64,000 nt of DNA, from NCBI RefSeq assembly GCF_030373445.1, contig NZ_JAUCYU010000012.1, positions 62,001 through 126,000 of the forward strand, given 5' to 3'. Shown here piece by piece: positions 1 through 8,880 of this stretch (the stretch's first letter is position 1; each line of letters opens with the position of its first letter). The position numbers were made by a program, and so were the translations under genes. Under the pieces are notes generated by a model. It saw nothing but the letters and a program-made list of their open reading frames with translations. It did no database searches and was not told the DNA's origin. Source of the stretch: Roseovarius sp. Its GTDB lineage: Bacteria > Pseudomonadota > Alphaproteobacteria > Rhodobacterales > Rhodobacteraceae.

Positions 1-511
1 ACTTGTGGTTACAGCCCTCTGATATCTTTAGGTAACTGTAATGCCGGGGCGTAAGCTTCACGCCCGAGGAGGGGAGCAGGTCGACGAAGGGATCGGGGCT
101 GGGCGGGACGGCGGAATGGACCGCGTCGAGCACCTGTTCGTACTGGTGGGGCCCGGTGACGGCGAGCACCTTGGGGTGGGTGCCGGTGATGTATTCGGGC
201 TCGGCCCCCAGACAGCCGGTGACGATCACGCGGCCGTTTTCCTGAAGCGCCTCGCCAATGGCTTCGAGGCTTTCGGCCTTGGCGCTGTCGAGGAAGCCGC
301 AGGTGTTGACGATGACCGCGTCGGCCCCGCCGTAATCGGGCGAGATGCCGTAGCCCTCGGCCCGGAGCCGCGTGAGGATGCGTTCACTGTCGACCAGCGC
401 CTTGGGGCAGCCGAGGGAGACCATGCCGATGACCGGCTGGCCCGGGCGGCTGGCCTCGGAAATGGTGGAGCGCGCGAGATCGGGGCGCAGGTCGGGGGGG
501 TTGGTGCTCAT
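1..511 (-). CDS. rimO: Ribosomal protein S12 methylthiotransferase RimO (N-terminal part, cut by window edge)
   Basis: RimO is a radical-SAM enzyme that adds a methylthio group to a conserved aspartate of ribosomal protein S12. About 170 N-terminal residues are present. They show the UPF0004 domain with the RimO-type start [13 protein letters not shown], a second Cys in [10 protein letters not shown] and a third in VTGCLGAE. These are the three Cys of the auxiliary FeS cluster. The last residues, ISEGCNHK, are the beginning of the radical-SAM CxxxCxxC motif, so the catalytic core lies beyond position 1. Starting at the ATG at 511 keeps a normal, hydrophilic RimO leader of about 25 residues. 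LGCPK followed by LVDSE distinguishes RimO from MiaB. The gene is divergent from the AsmA-like gene, with about 100 bp between them. Confidence 0.93.
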   Translation of the reverse strand, partial: MSTNPPDLRPDLARSTISEASRPGQPVIGMVSLGCPKALVDSERILTRLRAEGYGISPDYGGADAVIVNTCGFLDSAKAESLEAIGEALQENGRVIVTGCLGAEPEYITGTHPKVLAVTGPHQYEQVLDAVHSAVPPSPDPFVDLLPSSGVKLTPRHYSYLKISEGCNHK

Positions 512-618
512 GTGGCGCGATATAGTCGCTCGCGCCCCCTCGCGAAAGTGAAAACGAGGTTGTTGCGCGGGGCGCCGGGGCCTAACCTTGCGGGAAAAGA
601 CGCGGAGGGGTGAGCGGT

Positions 619-2598
619 ATGCGTTGGATCGTGCGGGCCTTCGGGCTGTTGCTGCTGGCGGTGGTGCTGGTGGCGGGTGTCTTCCTGCTTCTGCCGGGCG
701 ACAAGATCGCCAAGGTCGCGGCGAGCCAGCTGTCGAGCTGGACCGGCCGCGAGGTGACGATGAGCGGGGAGACGACGCTGAGCTTCTATCCCATCCTCGG
801 CGTCAGTACCGGGGCGGTGACGGTGGCCAATGCCGAGTGGAGCGACGGGCCGCCGATGTTTCGCGCCGAGAGCCTGAAGATCGGGGTGGAGCCGCAGGTT
901 CTGTGGGGCGGGGATATCCGGATCACCGGGCTGGAGGCGGTGGGGCCCGTCATCAACCTCGAGAAGGCCGCCGACGGGCGCGTGAACTGGGAGCTGAATG
1001 TCGAGGGCGTGGCGCCGTCGGGTCAGGCGGGCGAGGGTACAGCGCCGGAGCAGCCGGACGGGATGGCGCGGTCGGACCGGCTGGCGCTGACGTTGGACCG
1101 GGCGTTGGTGCAGGATGCGACCTTTCTTTACACCGATCACGGCACCGGCGAGCGGACCGAGATGCGCGGCATGGCGTTCGATTTCCGCTGGCCCGAGTAC
1201 GAGGGGCGGGCGACGTTCGCCATGACGCTGCGGCCGGCGGGCGAGGCGGTGCGGATCGAGGGCTATCTCGACCGGGTGGGCGAGTTCATCGACGGCGCGG
1301 TGAGCGACGTGAAGGCGACGGTCAGCACGAAGGGGGGCGAGGCGACCTTCCTTGGCCGGGCGAGTGCGGCGCCGGAGCTGCAGGGCCGGGTGACGGCGGC
1401 GGTGTCGGATACGCGCGCGTTCATGGCGTCGCTGGGTCTGCCGGCGGCGGATATTCCGGCCGGGCTGGGGCGGAGCGTGAATGGCGAGACGCTGGTGACC
1501 TACAGCGCAGATCAGCGGCTGTCGCTGCGCGAGGTGGCGTTGCAGCTTGACGGCAACCGGATCGGCGGGGCGGCGGACGTGGAGCTGGGCGGCGAGCGGC
1601 CGGTGGTGTCGGCGCAGATCAACGCGGGCGCGCTGGACCTGACGGGGATGGAGAGCGAGAGCGGCGGCGAGGCGAGCGCGGGGCGCGCGTCGGTGGCGGC
1701 GGACAGGGGGTGGTCGACCGAGCCGATCGATGCCTCGGCGCTGGGCCTGGCGAATGGCGAGATTGCTCTGACGGCGGAGAGTGTCGACCTCGGGGATCTG
1801 AAGGTCGGCACGGTACGCTCGATGATCACGCTGGACCGGTCGCGGCTGGTGTTCGACCTGCGTGAGGTTCGGGCGTATAACGCGTTGATTACCGGGAATT
1901 TCGTGGTGAACAACCGTTCCGGCCTGTCGGTGGGTGGCGACCTGAAGGCGGCGGGGATCGACATGGAGCGTTTCCTGACCGATGCCGCCGGGATCACGCG
2001 GTTTTCCGGCGAGGCGGACGCGAGCCTGAGCTTTCTGGGCGTGGGCGCGTCGCAGCAGGCGATCATGGAGTCGCTGAGCGGCAAGGGCGCGTTCCAGACC
2101 GGGCGCGGGGTGATCTCGGGGTTCGACCTGGACAAGCTGATGCGGTCGGGCGTGGCGACGGGTGGCACGACGATCTTCGACACGATGGGCGCGACCTTCA
2201 CCATGGAGGACGGGTTCGCGCGAAACGACGACTTGCTGCTGAAGCTGCCGCTGGCGAAGGCGGAGGGGGAAGGGGTGGTCTCGCTCGGCAAGCGTCGGAT
2301 CGATTACCTGTTCACGCCGGTGTTGCTGGAGGGGGAAACGACCAAGGGGCTGGCCATTCCGGTGCGGATCCGGGGGGCGTGGGACGATCCGGAGATCGTT
2401 CCGGACATGGAGGCGGCGATCGACCGGAACTTCAGGGACGAGAAGAAGGAACTGGAGGACAAGGCCGAGGAGGAGGTGCGGCGCGCTGTTGAAAAGGAGC
2501 TGGGCGTCGAACTGCAGGAGGACGAGTCGGTCGAGGATGCGCTGAAGAAGAAGCTGGAGGAGGAGGCCACGAAGGGGCTTCTGAAGCTCTTCGAGTGA
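619..2598 (+). CDS. AsmA family protein
   Basis: About 659 residues. AsmA-like proteins belong to the bridge-like lipid-transfer superfamily and are linked to outer-membrane biogenesis and phospholipid transport; the exact role of this one is unknown. An N-terminal membrane anchor (about residues 4-25, [19 protein letters not shown]) is followed by the AsmA N-terminal domain ([23 protein letters not shown] region) and a long beta-rich body. The AsmA_2-type C-terminal part includes [23 protein letters not shown] and [10 protein letters not shown]. It ends in a charged, probably helical tail rich in Glu/Lys (about 600-659). ATG 619 was chosen because GGAGGG lies about 9 nt upstream; an in-frame GTG at 610 overlaps that ribosome-binding site and is less likely. 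The gene stands alone between rimO and the FAD oxidase, which follows after 27 bp on the same strand and may be co-transcribed. Confidence 0.88.
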   Translation: MRWIVRAFGLLLLAVVLVAGVFLLLPGDKIAKVAASQLSSWTGREVTMSGETTLSFYPILGVSTGAVTVANAEWSDGPPMFRAESLKIGVEPQVLWGGDIRITGLEAVGPVINLEKAADGRVNWELNVEGVAPSGQAGEGTAPEQPDGMARSDRLALTLDRALVQDATFLYTDHGTGERTEMRGMAFDFRWPEYEGRATFAMTLRPAGEAVRIEGYLDRVGEFIDGAVSDVKATVSTKGGEATFLGRASAAPELQGRVTAAVSDTRAFMASLGLPAADIPAGLGRSVNGETLVTYSADQRLSLREVALQLDGNRIGGAADVELGGERPVVSAQINAGALDLTGMESESGGEASAGRASVAADRGWSTEPIDASALGLANGEIALTAESVDLGDLKVGTVRSMITLDRSRLVFDLREVRAYNALITGNFVVNNRSGLSVGGDLKAAGIDMERFLTDAAGITRFSGEADASLSFLGVGASQQAIMESLSGKGAFQTGRGVISGFDLDKLMRSGVATGGTTIFDTMGATFTMEDGFARNDDLLLKLPLAKAEGEGVVSLGKRRIDYLFTPVLLEGETTKGLAIPVRIRGAWDDPEIVPDMEAAIDRNFRDEKKELEDKAEEEVRRAVEKELGVELQEDESVEDALKKKLEEEATKGLLKLFE

Positions 2599-2625
2599 TG
2601 CAGGATCGGCGCGCAAGGGGTTGAG

Positions 2626-4044
2626 ATGGTGTTGAATTCGGTTGACGAGGCCTTTGTCGGGCGGCTGCGGGAGGTTCTGCCGGAGGCGGCGTTCCGCGAG
2701 GTGACGCCGGCCTACCTGGAGGAGCCGCGCGGGCGCTGGGCCGGCCAGGCGGGCGTTCTGGTGGCGCCGGATTGCGTGGAGGATGTGGCGGCCTGTGTGC
2801 GCCTCGCCGCGGAGGCAAGGGTGCCGGTGGTGCCCTATGGCGGCGGCACGGGGCTGGTCGGCGGGCAGCTCGTGGCGGACGGGCCGGCGCCGATGCTGCT
2901 GAGCCTCGAGCGGATGCGGAAAGTGCGGGGCGTCTGGCCCGAGGAGAACGCGATGGAGGTCGAGGCGGGGGCGATCCTGTCGGATATCCACGCGGCAGCC
3001 GAGGCGGTGGACCGGCTGTTTCCGCTTTCGATCGCGGCGAAGGGGAGCGCGCGGATCGGCGGGATGCTGGCGACCAATGCGGGCGGGGTGAACGTGCTGC
3101 GCTATGGCAATGCGCGGGCGCTGTGCCTCGGGCTCGAGGCGGTGCTGCCGGACGGGCAGGTCTGGCACGGGCTGCGGCGGCTGCGGAAGGACAATATGGG
3201 GTACGACCTGCGCGACCTGCTGATCGGCTCGGAAGGGACGCTGGGGGTGATCACGGCGGCGACGCTGGTGCTGCACCCGAGGCCCGCGGGGGAAGGGACG
3301 GCGCTGATGGCGGTGCCGGGGCCCGGTGAGGCGCTTTCGCTGCTGGCGCTGGCGCGGGAGCACATGGCGGAGGGGGTGTCGGCCTTCGAGCTGATGCACC
3401 GGGCGGGGCTGGATTTCCTGGCGGAGACGATGCCGGATGTGCGGCTGCCGTTCGACGAGGCGCCGGAGTGGGTGGTGCTGATCGATATCGGGCTGGCCAA
3501 GGGGCTGGAGCCGGCGGGAGCGCTGGAGCGGCTCTTTGCGGAGGCGTTCGAGGCGGAGCTGGTGAGCGACGGGATGGTCGCCCAGTCGGAGGCGCAGCGG
3601 GCCGCGTTCTGGGAGGTGCGGGAGACGATCCCCGAGGCCAACCGGCGGATCGGGTCGGTCAGTTCTCACGATATTTCCGTGCCGCAGGGGGCGCTGCCGG
3701 AGTTCATTGCGCGGGGGAACGGGGCGATGGCGGCGCTGGGGGCGTTCCGGGTGAATTGCTTCGGGCATGTGGGCGACGGGAACTTGCATTACAACGTCTT
3801 CCCGCCCAAGGGGCAGAGCAAGGAGGCCTTCACCGGCCAGCGGGACGAGATCAAGCGGGTGGTGCATGACCTCGTGCATGAATTGGGCGGGTCGGTGAGC
3901 GCCGAGCACGGGGTCGGGCGGCTGAAGGTGGATGACCTGGAGCGCTATGGCGATCCGGCGAAGCTGTCGGCGATGCGGGCGATCAAGGCGGCGCTGGACC
4001 CGGTGGGGATCATGAACCCGGGGGCCGTGTTGCGGGCGGATTAG
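2626..4044 (+). CDS. FAD-binding oxidase, GlcD / D-2-hydroxyacid dehydrogenase type
   Basis: 472 residues, a normal length for GlcD/D-lactate/D-2-hydroxyglutarate dehydrogenases of the VAO (PCMH) flavoprotein family. The FAD-binding half has PYGGGTGLVGGQ (about residues 66-77), AKGSARIGGMLATNAGGVNVLRYG and DLLIGSEGTLGVIT. The C-terminal FAD-oxidase domain has FGHVGDGNLHYNVF and SAEHGVGRLK, which carry the metal/substrate His residues of the family. It probably oxidises a D-2-hydroxy acid and passes electrons to the quinone pool or ETF; the substrate cannot be read from sequence. No GlcE/GlcF partner lies next to it, so a complete glycolate oxidase complex is not encoded here. The start codon is ATG at 2626; a composite palindromic element begins immediately at the stop codon. 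Confidence 0.9.
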   Translation: MVLNSVDEAFVGRLREVLPEAAFREVTPAYLEEPRGRWAGQAGVLVAPDCVEDVAACVRLAAEARVPVVPYGGGTGLVGGQLVADGPAPMLLSLERMRKVRGVWPEENAMEVEAGAILSDIHAAAEAVDRLFPLSIAAKGSARIGGMLATNAGGVNVLRYGNARALCLGLEAVLPDGQVWHGLRRLRKDNMGYDLRDLLIGSEGTLGVITAATLVLHPRPAGEGTALMAVPGPGEALSLLALAREHMAEGVSAFELMHRAGLDFLAETMPDVRLPFDEAPEWVVLIDIGLAKGLEPAGALERLFAEAFEAELVSDGMVAQSEAQRAAFWEVRETIPEANRRIGSVSSHDISVPQGALPEFIARGNGAMAALGAFRVNCFGHVGDGNLHYNVFPPKGQSKEAFTGQRDEIKRVVHDLVHELGGSVSAEHGVGRLKVDDLERYGDPAKLSAMRAIKAALDPVGIMNPGAVLRAD

Positions 4045-4114
4045 GGGGCGCTGCCCCCCACGTTGAAATCAGGGATTTCAACGCTCCCCCCGGGATATTT
4101 CCGGCCAGAAGAAG
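4044..4114. repeat. Composite palindromic intergenic element, copy 1
   Basis: Three modules lie in a row between the convergent FAD oxidase and asnC genes. First is a GGGGGC/GCCCCC hairpin (4044-4058). Second is a perfect inverted repeat, GTTGAAATC-AGG-GATTTCAAC (4062-4082). Third is one arm of the GGGATATTT...GGCCAGAAGAAG motif (about 4090-4114). The same modules recur at 23860, 35131, 39125, 50043 and 57451. Its position between convergent stops suggests transcription termination; that role is inferred. The rest of the gap up to the asnC stop shows nothing recognisable. Confidence 0.8.
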
Positions 4115-4163
4115 CTGGGCGCCTGGTCTTTCATCTTTCTGGAAATACTCAGAATCCTAAGGG

Positions 4164-4622
4164 TCAGACCGGGAGCGACGTTGTCCGTTTGAGCGCCTTC
4201 AGGGAGAAGCTGGAGTGGACGGCGCGGACCACGTCGCTGCGCAGGAGGGCGTTGGTCATGAAATGCTCGTAGCTTTCGACGTCGGCGGTGTGGATCTTCA
4301 GCATGTAGTCGGCGCTGCCGGTGATGGCGTGGCATTCGAGGATTTCGGGGTGCCGGTCGATCAGGCGGGAGAAGGCGGCCAGCGACGCCTCGGAGTGATC
4401 CTGCAGCGAGACGGTGGCGAAGACGCAGAGCTTGGCGCCGACCTTGGCGGGGTCGAGGAGCGCCACGCGGGCGGTGACGATGCCGGTGGCGTCGAACTCC
4501 TGCAGCTTGCGCCAGAGGGTGCTTTGGGCCATGCCGACGCGCTCGGCCAGCGTGGCGAGGGAGGCCGCGCTGTCCTGCTGGATTTCCCGAAGAATTGCTT
4601 TTTCCTGATCAGAAAATTTCAT
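4164..4622 (-). CDS. Lrp/AsnC family transcriptional regulator (probable phhA regulator)
   Basis: 152 residues. The N-terminal winged HTH covers residues 5-60 (DQEKAILREIQQDSAASLATLAERVGMAQSTLWRKLQEF). A C-terminal RAM/ASNC effector-binding domain follows, with ECHAITGSADYMLKIHTADVESYEHFM, the usual Gly-x-x-D-Y pattern around the ligand pocket. It is divergent from phenylalanine-4-hydroxylase across a gap of about 106 bp, an arrangement typical of an amino-acid-responsive regulator controlling the neighbouring catabolic gene. Regulation of phhA by phenylalanine or tyrosine is therefore inferred from position; family membership is directly visible. Confidence 0.92.
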   Translation of the reverse strand: MKFSDQEKAILREIQQDSAASLATLAERVGMAQSTLWRKLQEFDATGIVTARVALLDPAKVGAKLCVFATVSLQDHSEASLAAFSRLIDRHPEILECHAITGSADYMLKIHTADVESYEHFMTNALLRSDVVRAVHSSFSLKALKRTTSLPV

Positions 4623-4728
4623 GGAATACGGGATAGCGGAATAATTTCTTGAATTCTACTGGTATCGGCGCGTGATCGGGAAAACTCTTCAGGCGGTGCG
4701 CGGTAGGCTGAAGGAAAGGAGAGACACC

Positions 4729-5514
4729 ATGGCCAAGGACACCACCTACCACTCGAAAACGCCGGATGCGGACGGTTTTTACAGCTATTCTCCGGAGGAG
4801 GATGCCGTCTGGGGCGAGCTGTTCGAGACGCAGATGGCGTATCTGCGTGACAAGGCGACGCCGGAATATTTCGAGGGGGTCGAATTGCTGGGGCTCAAGG
4901 CCGGCAAGGTGCCGCAGGTCAAGGAGATCGACGCGCGGCTGGCGGAGCTGACCGGGGCAGGGGTTGAAGGCGTGCCGGCGATCATTCCGCCGAGCCGGTT
5001 CTTCGACCTGCTGAGCCAGCGGAAGTTCCCGGTGGCGACCTTCCTGCGGCGGCGGGAGCAGATGGAGTATATCGAGGAGCCGGACCTGTTTCACGAGGTG
5101 TTCGGCCATTGCCCGCTGCTGACCAACCCCGATTACGTGGCCTTCATCGAGGGCGTGGGGAAGAAGGCGAAGGCGCTGGGCAAGGGCTATAGCTGGCACC
5201 TGTTTAGGCTGTTCTGGTTCACGGTGGAGTTCGGGATGATCCGCCATGGCGATGGCTATCGGGCGTTCGGTGCCGGGATCGTGTCGTCGCCCGCGGAGGC
5301 CGCGCATGCCACGGGCGGCGAGGCGGTGACCGAGCCGTTCGATCTGCACCGGGTGCTGCGGATGCCTTACCGGATCGACATCGTGCAGCCGGTGTATTTT
5401 GCCATCGACGATTTCGCGCAATTGGCGGCGACGCTGGAGGAGGACTGGCAGGCGGCGATCGACGGGGCGCGGGCGCAGGGCGACCTGCCGGCGCCGTTCG
5501 ACAAGGCGGCCTGA
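4729..5514 (+). CDS. phhA: Phenylalanine-4-hydroxylase
   Basis: 261 residues, the usual size of the bacterial monomeric enzyme. It hydroxylates phenylalanine to tyrosine using tetrahydropterin, O2 and non-haem Fe(II). The iron site is clear: HEVFGH gives His122 and His127, and the Glu in WFTVEFG (about residue 167) supplies the third ligand. The conserved W-H-L-F-R-L-F-W-F segment precedes it. ATG 4729 was chosen because GGAAAGGAGAG lies just upstream and the protein then begins like the family; an in-frame start at 4672 would place 19 extra basic residues upstream of the ribosome-binding site. It is divergent from an AsnC-type regulator. No pterin-carbinolamine dehydratase (phhB) lies next to it. 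Confidence 0.96.
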   Translation: MAKDTTYHSKTPDADGFYSYSPEEDAVWGELFETQMAYLRDKATPEYFEGVELLGLKAGKVPQVKEIDARLAELTGAGVEGVPAIIPPSRFFDLLSQRKFPVATFLRRREQMEYIEEPDLFHEVFGHCPLLTNPDYVAFIEGVGKKAKALGKGYSWHLFRLFWFTVEFGMIRHGDGYRAFGAGIVSSPAEAAHATGGEAVTEPFDLHRVLRMPYRIDIVQPVYFAIDDFAQLAATLEEDWQAAIDGARAQGDLPAPFDKAA

Positions 5515-5545
5515 GCGAGGTTTCGTTTCCTATACCGGGCTGTCT

Positions 5546-5584
5546 GGGCTAAGCCCCTTCGTGTATTTCCAACGCGAGGGGCTT
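5546..5584 (+). promoter_or_regulatory. Terminator-like hairpin that buries the terC ribosome-binding site
   Basis: AAGCCCCT (5551-5558) pairs perfectly with AGGGGCTT (5577-5584), followed by TT and then CC, like a short intrinsic terminator after phhA. The 3' arm contains GAGGGG (5576-5581), the only plausible Shine-Dalgarno for the terC ATG at 5590. A competing mini-hairpin, GGGC-TAA-GCCC (5546-5556), uses the same 5' arm. The pairings are visible in the sequence; a switching role is inference. The motif of the yybP-ykoY manganese riboswitch is not recognisable, and the gap is too short to hold it. Confidence 0.5.
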
Positions 5585-5589
5585 TTCCA

Positions 5590-6408
5590 ATGGCCGATCT
5601 TCTGACCATCGAAAACCTCGGCAACCTGCTGATGCTGTGTTTCCTGCAGGCGGTGCTGGGCTTTGACAACCTTCTCTACATCTCGATCGAATCCCAGCGG
5701 GCGCCGGTGGCGCAGCAGAAATCGGTGCGGTACTGGGGCATCATCATCGCCGTCGCGCTGCGGGTGGTGCTGCTTTTCGTGATGATCCGGCTGATCGATG
5801 CCATGGCCGAGCCGTTCTACGTGTTCGACTGGGAGGGTGTGCTGACGGGGGGCGTGAATTTCGCGACCTGCGTGTTCATCATCGGGGGCGTCTTCATCAT
5901 CTACACGGCGGTGAAGGAGATCAGCCACATGCTGACCATCGAGCACCTCGATACGGATATGAGCGACAAGCCGGGCAAGTCGGCCACGCAGGTGGTGATC
6001 ATGATCGTGATGATGAACCTGATTTTCTCGTTCGACTCGGTGCTGTCGGCGCTGGCGATCACGGATGTGTTCGTGGTTCTGGCGACGGCGATCATCCTGT
6101 CGGGGCTGGCGATGCTGCTGCTGGCGGACGGGGTGACGCGGTTCCTGGAGAAGAACCGGATGTACGAGGTGCTGGGCCTGTTCATCCTGCTGATCGTCGG
6201 CGTCGTGCTTCTGGGCGAGGCGGGGCAGGCGGCGGCGCATGCGGTGCATGACGAGGCGCTGGCGCTGCGGTTCTTCGGCTACGAGGTGGTGCCGATGTCG
6301 AAGACGACCTTCTACTTCTCGGTCATCGTGCTGGTGGCGGTGGAGGTCATCCAGTCGGGCTATACGCGCAAGCTGAACGCGCAGCGGCGGACGGCCTCTC
6401 GCCACTGA
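5590..6408 (+). CDS. TerC family integral membrane protein
   Basis: 272 residues with about seven hydrophobic segments. The family signatures are an acidic residue in an early helix, within AVLGFDNLLYISIESQ (about residues 20-35), and the repeated counterpart NLIFSFDSVLSALAITDVFVV (about 141-160). These conserved Asp residues in membrane helices are thought to bind metal. TerC/Alx-like proteins are associated with tellurite resistance and, in better-studied cases, with Mn2+ export. It lies about 130 bp upstream of an XpaC-TelA gene run and on the same strand, which supports a shared envelope or toxic-anion stress role. The substrate cannot be told from sequence. Confidence 0.9.
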   Translation: MADLLTIENLGNLLMLCFLQAVLGFDNLLYISIESQRAPVAQQKSVRYWGIIIAVALRVVLLFVMIRLIDAMAEPFYVFDWEGVLTGGVNFATCVFIIGGVFIIYTAVKEISHMLTIEHLDTDMSDKPGKSATQVVIMIVMMNLIFSFDSVLSALAITDVFVVLATAIILSGLAMLLLADGVTRFLEKNRMYEVLGLFILLIVGVVLLGEAGQAAAHAVHDEALALRFFGYEVVPMSKTTFYFSVIVLVAVEVIQSGYTRKLNAQRRTASRH

Positions 6409-6535
6409 GGCGGCGCGACGGCAAATCCCGAGGCCTTTGCCGGGCGTTAAGGCGATGTTTACCCTAGCAACGCCTGACGCCATGACCTAAGTTTCGGGGG
6501 AGTAAAGAGCCACCGACAGCGGGAGATGGCCCGGC

Positions 6536-6751
6536 ATGGCGCGCCTGTTAATGCTCGTTATCCTGGCACTGGCGCTGTTGGCGCTGGCCGGTTTCGCCGT
6601 GTCCGCCATGACGCGGGCCGCGCGCGAGGCCCGGTCGCTGGGGCAGGAGATCGCGCTGACCACAAGGGGAACGAGTGTGCAGAAAATCGCCTATGCGGCC
6701 CTGTTCATCCTGATGCTCGGTGTCACGAGCGGCCTGCTTGGAGGGCTGTGA
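6536..6751 (+). CDS. Small two-helix membrane protein preceding XpaC
   Basis: 71 residues, not assigned to a known family. An N-terminal membrane helix (residues 3-27, LLMLVILALALLALAGFAV) is followed by a short basic/acidic linker containing REARSLGQEIALTTRG. A second hydrophobic helix (residues 49-69) ends in GLLGGL. GGGAG lies 10 nt before the ATG. The stop codon is 5 bp before the XpaC start, which strongly suggests one transcript and translational coupling. It is probably an accessory subunit of the XpaC/TelA system; that is inferred only from position. Confidence 0.72.
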   Translation: MARLLMLVILALALLALAGFAVSAMTRAAREARSLGQEIALTTRGTSVQKIAYAALFILMLGVTSGLLGGL

Positions 6752-6756
6752 GGGGC

Positions 6757-7659
6757 ATGGCGCGGAAATTCGGCGGCAAATACAGCCCGGACGGCAGCGA
6801 TGTGCAGGGGCCGGATCAGACCGACGCGGTGCTCTATCGCGGGGCAAGGGTCGACCCGGCGGGGGCGCGGGCGAACCTGATGTTCCTGCCCGCGGCGGTG
6901 GTGCTGTTCACCTCGATCACCTCCGGTGCCGCCGGGCTGGCGCTGGGCGTGGCCTCGGCCGGGGTGCTGGCGCTGTCGGCGTGGATGCTGCGCAACGGGC
7001 TGAGGGCGGAGGCCGCGTATAACGCGCGGAAGGTGGCGCGGAGCCCCGGCATTCCGCGCAAGCTGTTCTCGTCCGTGCTGGCAGGGCTGGGGGTTGCGAT
7101 TGCCGCCTACAAGGCCGAGCCGGGCCTGGTGGCGCCGATCATCTTCGGCGTCGTGACGACGGGCCTGCATGTCTTTTCCTTCGGGGTGGACCCGATGAAG
7201 AACAAGGGCATGGAAGGCGTCGACCAGTTCCAGACCGACCGGGTGGCGCGGGCCGTGGACAAGGCCGAGAACTACCTGAAGGAAATGATGGACGCCGTGC
7301 AGCGCGCCGGCGACCGGCAGGCGGTGGACCGGGTGGAACGGTTCCAGGTGAGCGTGCGGGAAATGCTGCGCACCATCGAGAACGACCCGCGCGACCTGAC
7401 CGGGGCGCGCAAGTACCTGACGGTGTACCTGATGGGCGCGAAGGACGCGACGGTGAAGTTCGCCGATGTCTACGCGCGGTCCCGCGATGCCAAGGCGCGG
7501 GAGGATTACTTCGGTCTGCTGACCGACCTCGAACAGAATTTCAATGCCAAGACCCGGGCGCTTCTGAGCGACGATTCCGCCGATCTGGAGATCGAGATCG
7601 ACGTGCTGCGCGACCGGCTCGAACGCGAGGGCATTCGCCCGGCCAACCCCAACGCATGA
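6757..7659 (+). CDS. XpaC family protein (5-bromo-4-chloroindolyl phosphate hydrolysis family)
   Basis: 300 residues. After a short polar N-terminus, two closely spaced hydrophobic stretches (about 35-75, LMFLPAAVVLFTSITSGAAGLALG and onward) and another pair (about 95-135) form the membrane part. The C-terminal half is soluble and helical (VDKAENYLKEMMDAVQRAGDRQAVDRVERFQ onward). The family name comes from a Bacillus screening phenotype; a real hydrolase activity is not established. XpaC is commonly encoded directly before TelA, as here (13 bp gap). ATG 6757 was chosen over upstream in-frame codons because AGGGG lies 1-5 nt before it and upstream sequence is occupied by the preceding gene in another frame. 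Confidence 0.85.
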   Translation: MARKFGGKYSPDGSDVQGPDQTDAVLYRGARVDPAGARANLMFLPAAVVLFTSITSGAAGLALGVASAGVLALSAWMLRNGLRAEAAYNARKVARSPGIPRKLFSSVLAGLGVAIAAYKAEPGLVAPIIFGVVTTGLHVFSFGVDPMKNKGMEGVDQFQTDRVARAVDKAENYLKEMMDAVQRAGDRQAVDRVERFQVSVREMLRTIENDPRDLTGARKYLTVYLMGAKDATVKFADVYARSRDAKAREDYFGLLTDLEQNFNAKTRALLSDDSADLEIEIDVLRDRLEREGIRPANPNA

Positions 7660-7672
7660 GGACCGATGATCC

Positions 7673-8872
7673 ATGTCTGAGAACAGCCGTCAGAAAGCCG
7701 AGGCCGAATTGGCCGAAGTCGAGGAAGTGAGCCGGGTGATCCTGCCGGAGCCTGCGGAAGCCAATGCCGTGGTGCCGCTGGAGAAGGCGGACCCGGCGCA
7801 GGGGGCCGAGATCCGCAAGCGGATGGACGAGATCGACATGACCGACACGAATTCGATCGTGTCCTTCGGCTCGGGCGCGCAGGCGGAGTTGCAGGAGATC
7901 TCGCAATCCATGCTGTCGGGCGTGCGCAACAAGGACGTGGGCCCGGCGGGGGATTCCTTGCGCAATATCGTGACGACGATCCGGGGCTTCTCGGTCTCGG
8001 AGCTGGACGTGCGGCGCGAGCGGACATGGTGGGAGAAGCTGCTGGGCCGGGCCGCGCCCTTTGCCAAGTTCACCGCGCGGTTCGAGGACGTGCAGGGGCA
8101 GATCGACAGGATCACCGACGACCTGTTGGGCCATGAGCATGTGCTTCTGAAGGATATCAAGTCGCTCGACCTGCTCTACGAGAAGACGCTGACCTTCTAT
8201 GACGAGCTGGCGCTTTACATCGCGGCCGGCGAGGAAAAGCTGAAGGAGCTGGACGAGCAGGTGATCCCGGCCAAGGACAAGGAAGTGCAGGCCGCGCCGG
8301 AGGACCAGCAGGTGATGAAGGCGCAGGAGCTGCGCGACCTGCGGGCGGCGCGGGACGACCTGGAACGCCGGGTGCATGACCTGAAGCTCACGCGGCAGGT
8401 GACGATGCAGTCGCTGCCGTCGATCCGGCTGGTGCAGGAGAACGACAAGAGCCTTGTGACCAAGATCAACTCGACGCTGGTGAACACCGTGCCGCTGTGG
8501 GAGACGCAGCTGGCGCAGGCGGTGACGATGCAGCGTTCGGCCGAGGCGGCGGCGGCGGTTCGGGATGCCAATGACCTGACCAACGACCTGCTGACCGCCA
8601 ATGCCGAGAACCTGCGCGAGAGCAACAAGATGATCCGGCAGGAGATGGAGCGCGGCGTGTTCGATATCGAGGCGGTAAAGAAGGCCAATGCCGACCTGAT
8701 CGGGACGATCGAGGAAAGCCTGCAGATTGCCGACGAGGGCAAGGCGAAACGGGCCGCCGCCGAGGAGGACCTGAAGAAGATGGAAAAGGATTTGCGCGAC
8801 ACGCTGGCATCGGCCAAGTCACGCCGCGACGGCGTGGGCGACAACGCCGGCACCGCCGTGCCCAAGAGCTGA
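7673..8872 (+). CDS. telA: Toxic anion resistance protein TelA
   Basis: 399 residues, the usual size of the TelA/KlaA family, which is linked to resistance to tellurite, other toxic anions and some cell-wall agents. The mechanism is not known. Family features include a conserved W-W-E-K-L-G block after DVRRERTW (about residues 116-125), the FEDVQGQIDRI segment, and a long, almost entirely helical and coiled-coil-prone body rich in Lys/Glu. There is no signal peptide and no membrane helix, so it is probably cytoplasmic and works with the membrane protein XpaC. Only 8 bp separate it from the next gene. The cluster contains no TerD/TerZ proteins, so it is a TelA-XpaC type rather than a full ter operon. 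Confidence 0.9.
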   Translation: MSENSRQKAEAELAEVEEVSRVILPEPAEANAVVPLEKADPAQGAEIRKRMDEIDMTDTNSIVSFGSGAQAELQEISQSMLSGVRNKDVGPAGDSLRNIVTTIRGFSVSELDVRRERTWWEKLLGRAAPFAKFTARFEDVQGQIDRITDDLLGHEHVLLKDIKSLDLLYEKTLTFYDELALYIAAGEEKLKELDEQVIPAKDKEVQAAPEDQQVMKAQELRDLRAARDDLERRVHDLKLTRQVTMQSLPSIRLVQENDKSLVTKINSTLVNTVPLWETQLAQAVTMQRSAEAAAAVRDANDLTNDLLTANAENLRESNKMIRQEMERGVFDIEAVKKANADLIGTIEESLQIADEGKAKRAAAEEDLKKMEKDLRDTLASAKSRRDGVGDNAGTAVPKS

Positions 8873-8880
8873 GGCGTCAT

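Noticed and set aside
508..3909. A 1133-codon open frame on the minus strand
   Set aside because: It is antisense to the AsmA and FAD-oxidase genes, has a His/Arg/Pro-rich shadow composition and no motif; it arises from high GC content.
5515..5589. yybP-ykoY manganese riboswitch before terC
   Set aside because: The gap is too short and lacks the conserved aptamer loops; only a simple hairpin is present.
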